This document shows, in pieces, positions 33,965-42,489 of a stretch of 64,000 nucleotides of DNA; positions within the stretch are counted from its first letter, which is position 1; every line of letters begins with the position of its first letter. The DNA lies in assembly GCA_965249175.1 (NCBI GenBank), contig OZ252227.1, positions 1,922,001 to 1,986,000 of the forward strand. Direction: 5' to 3'. A model generated the notes under the pieces. It was not told where the DNA came from. It did not search any database and saw only the letters and a list, made by a program, of their open reading frames with translations. The translations under genes and the position numbers were made by a program. This stretch comes from CAZYFH01 sp965249175. Lineage in GTDB: Bacteria; Acidobacteriota; Vicinamibacteria; Vicinamibacterales; UBA8438.

Positions 33965-34939
33965 TCAGTCCTGCCCGCTCTCTTGCTTCCGCTCTTCCAG
34001 ACGCTCGCCGCCCAGGATGTTCGGCATCGCGTAGTTGCCCTCGTGGCAGGCGTACTCGAACAGCGGCAGCTCGTTGAACTGCATCGGGACCTGGGCGGTC
34101 CAGGGCGCGGTCCACGTGGCGGGATCCGTGATCGTGAACTCGTAGAGCAGCGTGTCCGCGTCGATCCGCGTGAACCGCTCGACGAGGTGACGGTCCTTGG
34201 TCGAACCCCGGTAGCTGTGTTTGTCGCTGAAGTGCGTCGTCTCGACCACCAGCGTGTCGCCCTCCCAACGCCCGCGCGACTCGCCGGTCCACGACTCGAT
34301 GTCGGGCCGCGGGCGGCCGTCGAGCGGGATGATGCGCGCGTCGTGGACCATCTCGTTGAGCACCACGATGTGGTCGGGCGTCTGGAACAGCTGCATGTTC
34401 TGGTTGTAGAATCCGGGTGTCATCGGTGGCCCGGTGTTGAACCCGAGGATGCAACGGTCAAACGAATTGCGGTCGAGAAACGAGTCGGCCGGATGGGTCT
34501 CTCGATACGCGCGCCGCTCGTCGGCAAGCCGCTGCGCCGCCTCCGACAAGGCGGGGATGCGCCCGTCCGGCGGATCGACGATGAGGGACGTGCGACGGTC
34601 GTCGATGACCTTCGTGCCGAAGTCCAGCCAGAAGTTGTTGTAGCCGCCGACGTTGTCGCCCGCCTCCGTCCGGCGGGCCGGCGCCTCCCAGAGGCGGACG
34701 TTTCGGTCGACTCTCTCCTGCTCGATGGTGGCTGCCTCCTCCTCCGTCAGAAACGCCTGATCCTCGCGGTCCTCGGGCCGCTCGAGCGGCGTGGCTGTGC
34801 GAAAGTCCCAGACGCCCTTCAGGTCCGGGTCGCCCCACGGCGTCCGCGGCGCCTCCTGGCCCGCAGCGGGACCGGCCGCCAGCACAACGAACACCACCGC
34901 CAGTAACGGCGCAACGCATCTGTTACTCATGACTGCCAT
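33965..34939 (-). CDS. Exported protein of an uncharacterised family (PDLQGVW type), copy 1
   Basis: 324 aa with a signal peptide (CVAPLLAVVFVVLAAGPAAGQ). Family landmarks are WGDPDLKGVWDFRTATPLERP, SLIVDPPDGRIPALS, RGRWEGDTLVVETTHFSDK and FEYACHEGNYAMPNIL. All recur in the protein encoded at 41458-42474. The family is abundant in Acidobacteriota; I know no proven function. AAGGAG lies eight bases before ATG 34939. On its strand it is 29 bases after the ankyrin gene and just upstream of the ceramidase-like gene, so the three may be one transcript. Confidence 0.75.
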   Translation of the reverse strand: MAVMSNRCVAPLLAVVFVVLAAGPAAGQEAPRTPWGDPDLKGVWDFRTATPLERPEDREDQAFLTEEEAATIEQERVDRNVRLWEAPARRTEAGDNVGGYNNFWLDFGTKVIDDRRTSLIVDPPDGRIPALSEAAQRLADERRAYRETHPADSFLDRNSFDRCILGFNTGPPMTPGFYNQNMQLFQTPDHIVVLNEMVHDARIIPLDGRPRPDIESWTGESRGRWEGDTLVVETTHFSDKHSYRGSTKDRHLVERFTRIDADTLLYEFTITDPATWTAPWTAQVPMQFNELPLFEYACHEGNYAMPNILGGERLEERKQESGQD

Positions 34940-34968
34940 GACTCCATCTCCTTAGTAGCTCGACCCGC

Positions 34969-36579
34969 TCACGGTTGATCGGCCGTGTTCACGGGCACGT
35001 CGCGCAAGCGTTCCTGCAATGTCCCCGGAATGCCCAACCGCGTGTTGGCGCCCAGTCGTGCAAGCAGCGCGGCGGTCTCCGGCCAGCTCTGAAACTGGAA
35101 CGACTGCTTGGAGCCCTCGGCCATCCGGTACGCGGTCCGTCCCCGGAAGTCTCGGGCATCGATGTCGGCGCCGTGCGCGACCAGGAACTCGATCACCTCG
35201 TTCACGCCACGAAACGCCGCGCCGTGTAGCGCTGTGAAGTCCGCCTCGTTCACGGCGTTGATGTCGGCGCCCGCTTCCAGGAGCACCGCGACCGCGGTCT
35301 CGGCACTAGGCGAGCGGACGCCTCGCGGCTCGCGGGGTGTATAGGTGGCTCGTCCGAGTCCCGCCGCTGCCATGAACGGCGTCGTGCCGTCGTCGGTCGT
35401 CAGGTGCTGGTCGGCGCCCGCCGCCAGTAACGTGTCGAGAATCTCCGCGCTGCTCGACGTGCGACTCCCACCCACGCCGAATACCTGACCACCGGCGCCG
35501 TTCATGTCGTACGCGGCAACCCAGAGTGGGGTGGCGCCGCGCAGGTCGCCGGTACCGCAGGCGAACGGCTCAAACGCGCCCTTCTTCGGATAGCCGATGT
35601 AGCTCATGATCATCGCCGATGTCATGATCCGCGCGTTGGGGTCGGCACCCTTGGCCAGGAGCGCCTGTACCAGCGGGAGCCGTCGACTGCCGCTCAGACT
35701 CGCGCGCCCGAAGGCAGCATAGAGGCCGCCGCGTCCGTGTCGCCGATACCAGTCGCGCATCCACAGACCGACGCTGCCCGACGCGGCGTGTAGTGCCTGC
35801 ACCCCGCTCATTGACCCATTGGGGTCAGCGCCCCGCTCGAGCAGGAACAGCGCAAACGCGTCCTGCCCACTGACGATCGCGAACGGCAGGATGTGCGTGC
35901 CGTCGGCGCTCGGCTCGTTGACATCCACACCAGCGTCAAGCAGGGCCTCAGCCAGTGCGATGTTGCCGGCCCGCGCCGTGAACATCAGGGGCGTGAATCC
36001 CTTGAGCGTCGAGGCGCGCGGGTCAGCGCCGGCGTCGAGCAGCGCTGTCACGATATCCGCGTGTGGCTCGGCCACCGCCCACATCAGCGGTGTGCTGAGG
36101 GTCTCGGCCGTGGCCGCGTTGACCTCGGCGCCATGGACGAGCAACGCGCGTACGACGTCGAGGTTGCCTGTCCGTGCCGCGATCATCAACGGGGTGAGTC
36201 CGCTCGCCTGAGCGGCGTTGACGTCCGCACCCTCGCCGAGCAGCCTGTTGACCATCGCCACGCTGGCGTTTTCGGCCGCCCGCTCGAGCGGTGTCACGCC
36301 GTGGTCATCGGCGGCGTTGATGTCGGCGCCAGCAGCCAGTAGTAGGTCGACAGTGGAAACGTCGTCCCAGTGGGCTGCCCAGAGAAGCGCGGTGGCTCCG
36401 TCCGCGCGCGAGACGTTGACGTCGACCCCCTCTTCGAGCAGGGCGCGCACCGACTGCATGTCCTGGGTGGCAGCGGCGCTCACCAACCGTTGATCCTGCC
36501 CGGCGTCGGCGGGCAGCGTCGGGCCAACGATCAGGGCGATCACGCACAGACGAGCAAAGAGCGCGACATTGGCGTGCAT
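34969..36579 (-). CDS. Secreted ankyrin-repeat protein (third copy, outside the cassettes)
   Basis: 536 aa with a signal peptide (LFARLCVIALIVGPTLPADA). About a dozen ankyrin units, for example DGATALLWAAHWDDVSTVDLLLAAGAD, HGVTPLERAAENASVAMVNRLLGEGAD, SGLTPLMIAARTGNLDVVRALLVHGAE, ADFTALHGAAFRGVNEVIEFLVAHGAD. The internal order and spacer loops match the cassette ankyrins at 29883 and 52460, so they share ancestry. Here its neighbour is the PDLQGVW-type gene, not DUF1592/DUF1552. ATG 36579 is preceded by GTGAGG. Confidence 0.9.
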   Translation of the reverse strand: MHANVALFARLCVIALIVGPTLPADAGQDQRLVSAAATQDMQSVRALLEEGVDVNVSRADGATALLWAAHWDDVSTVDLLLAAGADINAADDHGVTPLERAAENASVAMVNRLLGEGADVNAAQASGLTPLMIAARTGNLDVVRALLVHGAEVNAATAETLSTPLMWAVAEPHADIVTALLDAGADPRASTLKGFTPLMFTARAGNIALAEALLDAGVDVNEPSADGTHILPFAIVSGQDAFALFLLERGADPNGSMSGVQALHAASGSVGLWMRDWYRRHGRGGLYAAFGRASLSGSRRLPLVQALLAKGADPNARIMTSAMIMSYIGYPKKGAFEPFACGTGDLRGATPLWVAAYDMNGAGGQVFGVGGSRTSSSAEILDTLLAAGADQHLTTDDGTTPFMAAAGLGRATYTPREPRGVRSPSAETAVAVLLEAGADINAVNEADFTALHGAAFRGVNEVIEFLVAHGADIDARDFRGRTAYRMAEGSKQSFQFQSWPETAALLARLGANTRLGIPGTLQERLRDVPVNTADQP

Positions 36580-36680
36580 TGCCTCACCTCACGTCGACCC
36601 GCGGCTCGGACGCACTACACTAGCACGCCTCTTGTCGACGACCGCGAGGCGAGATTGGGCTGCCGCGTCGGGTGGTGTCC

Positions 36681-37721
36681 CTACCGGGTAATCGACACGC
36701 GACCGTCGTCGGTGTGCACGCGCAACTCGTACCCGCCGCCGTTCAGCTCACCGGAGATGCGGTGCCGTGAGACGTTGCCGCGGACGGTGATCGGTTGCTC
36801 GATCTCGGCGGTCCCGTCGTCGGTCTGCACGAGGACATCGGCCGCGAAGCCATCGGGCAGCGCCACGTTCACGCGCCCGTCCTTGCCGCGAATCGACCAG
36901 TCCTCCTCCATCTTCGACCCGGCCTCGGCTCGGATGTCGACGGCGCCATCGTCCGTTCGGACATCGAGGGCCGTGAAGACACCGTCCAGGCGCAGGCGGC
37001 CGTCTTCGGTCCGCGCCTCGACGGTACCACTGATATCGCGAAGATCGAGGTCCCCGTCCTCGCCCACGGCGGTCAGCTCGCCCGACGTGTCGGTGACCAC
37101 CATGTCCCCGTCCTCGACGGTCAGTGCCAGGCGCCCCTCGAAGCCGGTGACCGTGAGCTGACCGTCGTCCGTGCGGACGTCAGCCGAGCCATTGACATCG
37201 GTGAGGTCGAGGTCACCGTCGTCCCCGACAGCCCGCAGCTCGCCCGACGTGTCGGTGACCACCATGTCGCCGTCATCCACGACGAGCACCAGCCGCCCTT
37301 CGACGTCGCTGATGGTGACATCGCCATCGTCGTTGCGGATATCCACGTCGCTCAGCCGAGGCGTCTCGATGTCGACGTGGACCCGCGGACTGCGGCCCCA
37401 GGAGAACCAGCGTCGGTATGGGCGATCCACCTCGGTCGTGATCCGGTCGCCGTCCTGGTGGATTCGCACCTCGAGCTCGTCCGCGTCTCGACCCTCTCTC
37501 ACGGTGCGCACCAGCACCGTGTCGCTTTCGGAGACACGCACGGTCGTCCGGCCATCGGTGTTGTTCCTCACCACGATCTCGGGGACGCCGGTCACGATGA
37601 ACCGCTGCTCCGTTGTCTCCTCGCCACGCGACTCATCGCCGCGCGCGGCAACGACGGCTCCCGACACAACACACAATGCGATGATGCCTGCGGCGCGGGT
37701 CAATCCTGCCTTGATGAACAT
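36681..37721 (-). CDS. DUF4097 beta-helix protein, exported
   Basis: 346 aa with a signal peptide (AAGIIALCVVSGAVVAARG). The rest is a right-handed beta-helix-like array of short Asp/Gly/Val strands (DVDIRNDDGDVTISDVEGRL, DVRTDDGQLTVTGFEGRL, DGRVNVALPDGFAADVLVQTDDG). Two 54-residue blocks are near copies (both contain GDMVVTDTSGEL), reflecting a 162-base tandem duplication. DUF4097/putative adhesin proteins often accompany anti-sigma or toast-rack proteins; none is next to it here. Function unknown. On the minus strand, it is followed by the ankyrin gene about 100 bases on. Confidence 0.85.
   Translation of the reverse strand: MFIKAGLTRAAGIIALCVVSGAVVAARGDESRGEETTEQRFIVTGVPEIVVRNNTDGRTTVRVSESDTVLVRTVREGRDADELEVRIHQDGDRITTEVDRPYRRWFSWGRSPRVHVDIETPRLSDVDIRNDDGDVTISDVEGRLVLVVDDGDMVVTDTSGELRAVGDDGDLDLTDVNGSADVRTDDGQLTVTGFEGRLALTVEDGDMVVTDTSGELTAVGEDGDLDLRDISGTVEARTEDGRLRLDGVFTALDVRTDDGAVDIRAEAGSKMEEDWSIRGKDGRVNVALPDGFAADVLVQTDDGTAEIEQPITVRGNVSRHRISGELNGGGYELRVHTDDGRVSITR
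37075..37270 (-). repeat. 162-bp tandem duplication inside the DUF4097 gene
   Basis: The stretch starting AGCTCGCCCGACGTGTCGG at 37075 recurs at 37237 with very few changes, a distance of 162 bases (54 codons). Flanking codons are also similar, so the duplication is recent or is kept similar by recombination. Confidence 0.8.
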
Positions 37722-37835
37722 GCAGCCCCCTCAGTGAAGCGCTACCTCTATTGCGTGTGCGCCGCCAGTGAGTTCCACGGATCCCGAGAACAGCGTTCAT
37801 CGTCCGCCCCGGGGGCGCCACAATGACCCGAGCAC

Positions 37836-38630
37836 CTACGGCGCGGCGCAGGCGGGGGCGAGGCTGGCGACGACGGTGACGTTGAGGGCGTCCTGCGGAC
37901 CTCGGATCAGGAACCCTTTGGTCTCGACGCGGTGGCCCTCGTAGGCCGACGGGTCGGGAAAAACGTACATCAAACGAAACGAGCCGCTGCCTGGAGCCGT
38001 CGCTTCGGCCTCGCTCAGCGCGTCACCGGCGGAGGCCGCCGGGTCACGGGTGCGGACCGGATCGCTGGCATCGCTGACGAGCCAGTCACCGTCGGGTCCC
38101 CGCGTCAGACAACCGACCACGTGCACCAGCGAGAAATCGGGCACTTCATCGGGACCACCCTCGCCCTCGACCACGATGTCGGGGAGCATGCGCGCTTCGA
38201 GCTCCGCATCGCCCGCGGGCACGGCGTTCACCTGGAGGACGTAGGTGATGACGTCGAGATACTCCCCGTCAGCGAGTCGCGCGCCGTCGCCGGGCGGCAT
38301 CGTCTTGGCGCGCTGGTAGAAGTGGTCGAGCGTCAGCCCGCCCCAGTCGCGAATGAACGCGTCACCGGCCAGCGGTCGCGCGTTGGCGCCGAGGAGGTCC
38401 TCGCCGTGGCACCGGATGCAGATCGCCTCGTACAGCTGCTGCCCGCGCGCGGCTTGTTCCATCGTGTACACGCCGTCCCGGATCGTTCGGGTCGGGTCCG
38501 CCTGCGGCGCCTCCGTCATCCCGGACGCGGCACGGACGGCACCAATCGTCATGCCAACGATGAAGACGACCATGGCGGCCGCCAGCCTGGCAGTCGGCGC
38601 GCGCCACCTGTGACGGTCACGTAGTCGCAT
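37836..38630 (-). CDS. Exported monohaem cytochrome c
   Basis: 264 aa. N-terminal export helix (ARLAAAMVVFIVGMTIGAVRAA). A class I cytochrome c domain: RDGVYTMEQAARGQQLYEAICIRCHGEDLLGAN with haem site CIRCH, and the distal Met in KTMPPGDGARLADGEYLDVITYVLQVN. The last 110 residues form an extra domain (VVGCLTRGPDGDWLVSDASDP, LMYVFPDPSAYEGHRVETKGFLI) typical of Acidobacteria cytochromes. The start is placed at ATG 38630 because TAGAAT ends seven bases upstream. The earlier in-frame ATG at 38639 overlaps that box. Confidence 0.85.
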   Translation of the reverse strand: MRLRDRHRWRAPTARLAAAMVVFIVGMTIGAVRAASGMTEAPQADPTRTIRDGVYTMEQAARGQQLYEAICIRCHGEDLLGANARPLAGDAFIRDWGGLTLDHFYQRAKTMPPGDGARLADGEYLDVITYVLQVNAVPAGDAELEARMLPDIVVEGEGGPDEVPDFSLVHVVGCLTRGPDGDWLVSDASDPVRTRDPAASAGDALSEAEATAPGSGSFRLMYVFPDPSAYEGHRVETKGFLIRGPQDALNVTVVASLAPACAAP

Positions 38631-38637
38631 CACGCAC

Positions 38638-38643
38638 ATTCTA
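38638..38643 (-). promoter_or_regulatory. -10 box (TAGAAT) seven bases before the cytochrome c start
   Basis: On the minus strand TAGAAT runs 38643 to 38638 and ATG begins at 38630, again consistent with a leaderless transcript. Confidence 0.55.
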
Positions 38644-38700
38644 GTCCTCTTCCGAGGGGACGCGTCGCTTGTCGTCGCTGCGTACGCGTGTCATCCTCGC

Positions 38701-39981
38701 GTGATGCGCGTGCTCGAGGAGTGGCTCGTCCGGCAGGGTGCCGGTGAGCAGGTTGCGGTCGGGGCGGCGCTGGCGGTCAACGTCCTGATCGTGATCGCGC
38801 TCGCGTTCGTCGCGAACCTGGTCGCCAAACGGTTCGTCGTACGCGGCCTCGTCGGTCTGGCCGGTCGCACGGTATCGCGCTGGGACGACGCCGTCATCGC
38901 CCGCCGCGTGTTTCATCGGCTGTCGCATCTGGCGCCCGCGCTGCTCATCTATCTCGCGGCTCCGCCGGTGCTTGCCGACTATCCCGCCTTGATCGAAGTC
39001 GTTCGACGCGCGTGCCTGATCTACATGCTCCTGGCGGGCGTCTGGGTCGTCGACAGCCTGCTGAACGCGATCGGCGACATTGCCCTCACCACGAAGGCGT
39101 CGCGCGAGCTGCCGATCAAGAGCTTCGTGCAGGTGGTGAAGCTCCTGGTCTACGGCGTCGCGGCGATCGTCGTGCTGTCGCTCATCGTCGGTCGGTCACC
39201 ACTCTTGCTGTTCAGTGGCCTGGGGGCGATGACGGCGGTGCTGATGCTGGTGTTCAAGGACGCCATCCTCGGGTTCGTCGCGGGCATCCAGCTGTCGGCC
39301 AATCAGATGGTTGCGCGGGGCGACTGGATCGAGATGCCGAAGTACGGCGCCGACGGCGACGTGCTGGAGGTCGCGCTCACGACGGTGAAGGTGCGGAACT
39401 TCGACAATACGATCACGACGATTCCGACGTATGCGCTGATTACTGAATCGTTCAAGAACTGGCGCGGCATGTCGGAGTCGGGCGGGCGTCGCATCAAGCG
39501 CGCGATCAACATTGACATGCAGTCGATCTTCTTCTGCGATGCCGAGATGCTCGCGCGGTTGGCGACGATTCAGTACATGCCGGAGTATCTGGAGCAAAAA
39601 CGCCGCGAGCTGGCCGACTGGGACGAGGCACGAGAGGGCGAGCGCTCGAGTCCGGCGAATGAGCGACGCCTCACCAACATCGGGACCTTCCGCGCCTACG
39701 TCGAGGCCTATCTGCGTCACCATTCGATGATTCAGCAGGACTTGACGCTGATCGTGCGCCAGCTTGCGCCGAGCGATCACGGCCTCCCGCTGGAGATCTA
39801 CGCGTTCAGCGCCGACAAGCGCTGGGCCAATTACGAAGCGATTCAGGCCGACATCATCGATCACCTCCTGGCCGTGCTGCCGCAGTTTGGGTTGCGGGTA
39901 CACCAGGGCCCGTCTGGCGGCGATGTGCGAGATCTGTCACGCGCGCTCGGCACCGTCGCTGTCGCTCATCCCGTGGAGTGA
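38701..39981 (+). CDS. Mechanosensitive channel, YbdG/MscM-like
   Basis: 426 aa, close to the 415 aa of E. coli YbdG. N-terminal hydrophobic helices (AALAVNVLIVIALAFVANLV, LAPALLIYLAAPPVL, ACLIYMLLAGVWVV, LLVYGVAAIVVLSLIVG) precede the pore helix (LLFSGLGAMTAVLMLVFKDAILGFVAGIQLS) and the MscS beta domain (GDWIEMPKYGADGDVLEVALTTVKVRNFDNTITTIPTYALITESFKNW). The alpha/beta C-terminus (LTLIVRQLAPSDHGLPLEIYAFSADKRWANYEAIQADIIDHLL) is the YbdG type. It should release solutes at the inner membrane on hypo-osmotic shock. GTG 38701 or ATG 38704 is the start; no strong Shine-Dalgarno sequence. The PQQ-propeller gene begins directly after its stop codon. Confidence 0.9.
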   Translation: MMRVLEEWLVRQGAGEQVAVGAALAVNVLIVIALAFVANLVAKRFVVRGLVGLAGRTVSRWDDAVIARRVFHRLSHLAPALLIYLAAPPVLADYPALIEVVRRACLIYMLLAGVWVVDSLLNAIGDIALTTKASRELPIKSFVQVVKLLVYGVAAIVVLSLIVGRSPLLLFSGLGAMTAVLMLVFKDAILGFVAGIQLSANQMVARGDWIEMPKYGADGDVLEVALTTVKVRNFDNTITTIPTYALITESFKNWRGMSESGGRRIKRAINIDMQSIFFCDAEMLARLATIQYMPEYLEQKRRELADWDEAREGERSSPANERRLTNIGTFRAYVEAYLRHHSMIQQDLTLIVRQLAPSDHGLPLEIYAFSADKRWANYEAIQADIIDHLLAVLPQFGLRVHQGPSGGDVRDLSRALGTVAVAHPVE

Positions 39982-41364
39982 ATGCGCATGATCCCAGGCG
40001 CGATGTTCCGGTCGGTCGGTGCCTCGCTCGGGCTCGCGCTCCTGGCGAGCGCGGCGCTGGGCGCGAGCGACTGGCGACAGTGGCGCGGGGTCGACCGCCT
40101 CGCGGTATGGGAGGAGACTGGCATCGTCGACGCGCTCCCCGCGGCGCTCAAGGTGACCTGGCGTGTGCCGATCGGGTCAGGCTACGCGGGTCCCGCGGTG
40201 GCCGATGGCCGTGTCTTCGTGACCGACTGGGCCGAGGATTCGCAATCCCGCACGCTCGACGGCACGGAGCGACTGCTCGCGCTCGACGAGCGGAGCGGCG
40301 CGCTCTTGTAGAGCCACGAGTGGACGACCTCCTATCGCATGCTGATGGCGTCGTATGCCCTCGGACCGCGCGCCACGCCGACGGTCGACGGCGGCCGCGT
40401 GTATGTGGTCGGTGCGACCGGTCGTCTGATCTGTCTGGACGTCGCGACCGGCGCTGTCGTCTGGGAGAAGGACTACGCCGCGGACTACGACACGAGCATC
40501 CCGATCTGGGGCACGACGAGCGCGCCGCTCGTCGATGGTGACCGCCTCATCACGCTCGTCGGCGGCAAGCCGGACGCCCTCGTGGTCGCGTTCGACAAGC
40601 GCACGGGCGCGGAGATCTGGCGCGCCATCCCGAGCACCGGCGAGATGGGATACAGCCCGCCGGTCATCTACGAGGCCGGCGGGGTGCGACAGCTGATCAT
40701 CTGGCACGCGACCGCCCTCGTCTCGCTCGACCCGGAGACCGGCGTCGTCTACTGGGAGCAGCCGTGGGACGCGGGTGCGGGTATGGCGATCGCGACGCCG
40801 GTCAAGAGTGGCGATTACCTGCTCGTGACACAGCTCTACAACGGGTCGATGATGATGCGGCTCAATCACGACCGGCCGGCGGCGACGATGCTGTGGCAGG
40901 GGGACGGGCGGAGCCCGGACGACCCCAAGGGCCTCCACTCGGCCATCATGACGCCGCTCGTCATCGGCGATTACATCTACGGACTTGGAGTCAACGGCGA
41001 GCTCCGGGCGCTCGACGCGCGTACCGGTGAGCGGCGTTGGGAGAGTCTCGTGATGAACGCCGAGGCGCGGCGTGAGTGGGGTGTCGTGCGCTGGGGCACG
41101 GCGTTTCTCGTCCGACAGGGCGATCGCTATTTCGCCAACACGGACGACGGCTATCTGCTGACCGCCCGATTCACGCCCGATGGCTACGAAGAGCTCGGGC
41201 GCACCAGGCTCATCGAGCCGACGGCCAGCGCCGGGTTGGGGGCGCGCAAGGAGTTCGACCGGCTGGTCAACTGGTCGCACCCGGCGTACGCCAACCGTCA
41301 CATCGTGCACCGGAACGACCACGAGATCATCCGTGCGTCGCTCGCGGCCACCGATTACGAGTAG
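39982..41364 (+). pseudogene. PQQ-binding-like beta-propeller protein interrupted by an amber codon
   Basis: A signal peptide (SVGASLGLALLASAALGASDW) and propeller blades (AGPAVADGRVFVTDWAEDSQSRTLDGTERLLALDERSGALL) run to TAG at 40309-40311. The same frame then continues at once with SHEWTTSYRMLMASYALGPRATPTVDGGRVYVVGATGRLICLDVATGAVVWEKDY and further blades to 41364. In PQQ-like blades this position is usually Trp (GALLWSHEW), so one base change TGG to TAG explains it. With readthrough the product is 460 aa. As it stands only a 109-aa fragment is made from the first start; a restart at ATG 40339 would lack a signal peptide. Either mutation or base-call error. Confidence 0.8.
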
Positions 41365-41457
41365 CGGTGCCAGGTAGCGTTGGAGCCCGCGCCTCGCTAC
41401 AATGACCGGGTAGACGGCCGGCCCGCGGGGGGCGCCGCACAGCGAGGGAGATCGTCG

Positions 41458-42474
41458 ATGCGAAACCACCGTGTGACGAAGTGCTGCATGCTCGCGCTCG
41501 CCATGGCGCTGCTCGCGCCGGTCCCGAGCGCCGCACAAGCTACGGACGACGCGTGGACCCTCCCGCGCACGCCGGATGGGCGTCCCGATCTGCAGGGCGT
41601 CTGGGCCAACAACAACATCACGCCGCTCGAGCGGCCGGAGGCGTGGGCCGGCAAGGAGCGACTGACGGCCGAGGAACTGGCCGCGCTCGAGGTCGCGGCG
41701 CAGAAGGCGGTCGATGACGGAGACGCGTTGTTCGGTGACCAGCTCGTGCTGGCGGCTATCGACAACGAGCAAGCAAGCTCCTACGACCCGACGACCGGCA
41801 ACTACAACCAGTTCTGGATTGCCGATCGCGACCTCTCCGACCGCACCTCGCTCGTGGTGGACCCGCCGGATGGACGCATTCCCGATCTGACGTCGGCGGC
41901 GAAGGATCGTCGCGCCATGCGGTTCGCGCACGCGCGCGAGCATCCGGCCGACACCTATTCGGACCGACCGCTCAGCGAGCGCTGCGTGACCTACGGCGTG
42001 CCGCGCCTCGGCGCCGGCTACAACAGTTACTACCAGCTCTTCCAGAGCCCGACCCACGTCGTGTTCTACATGGAGATGAATCACGACTCGCGGGTTATTC
42101 CCATCGCTGGCCCGCCCGCCCTCGATGACGGCATCCGCCAGTGGCACGGCGACTCGCGCGGACGGTGGGAGGGCGACACCCTCGTAATCGAGACGAAGAA
42201 CTTTTCTCCGAAGAGCACGTTCCAGGGGTTGCCGTCGGACAACCTGCATGTGACCGAGCGGCTGACGCGCGTCGGTCCGACGACCCTCAACTACGAGGTC
42301 ACGATCAACGACCCGACCACGTATTCGCAGCCGTGGACCGCCATGATTCCCCTGATGGGGACTGACGACGCCATCTACGAATACGCGTGCCACGAGGGCA
42401 ACATCGGGATGGACGGCATACTCGCCGGCCATCGCGCCGAAGAGCGGGAAGCGGCGACGACGACGGAACCGTAA
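41458..42474 (+). CDS. Exported protein of an uncharacterised family (PDLQGVW type), copy 2
   Basis: 338 aa with a signal peptide (CCMLALAMALLAPVPSAAQA). It shares with the protein at 33965-34939 the motifs DGRPDLQGVWANNNITPLERP, SLVVDPPDGRIPDLTSAA, RGRWEGDTLVIETKNFS and YEYACHEGNIGMDGIL. GAGGGAG precedes ATG 41458. It lies 15 bases before the soxC-like gene, so it may be cotranscribed with the sulfite dehydrogenase pair. Confidence 0.75.
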   Translation: MRNHRVTKCCMLALAMALLAPVPSAAQATDDAWTLPRTPDGRPDLQGVWANNNITPLERPEAWAGKERLTAEELAALEVAAQKAVDDGDALFGDQLVLAAIDNEQASSYDPTTGNYNQFWIADRDLSDRTSLVVDPPDGRIPDLTSAAKDRRAMRFAHAREHPADTYSDRPLSERCVTYGVPRLGAGYNSYYQLFQSPTHVVFYMEMNHDSRVIPIAGPPALDDGIRQWHGDSRGRWEGDTLVIETKNFSPKSTFQGLPSDNLHVTERLTRVGPTTLNYEVTINDPTTYSQPWTAMIPLMGTDDAIYEYACHEGNIGMDGILAGHRAEEREAATTTEP

Positions 42475-42489
42475 CGCGAGGAGGATCGG

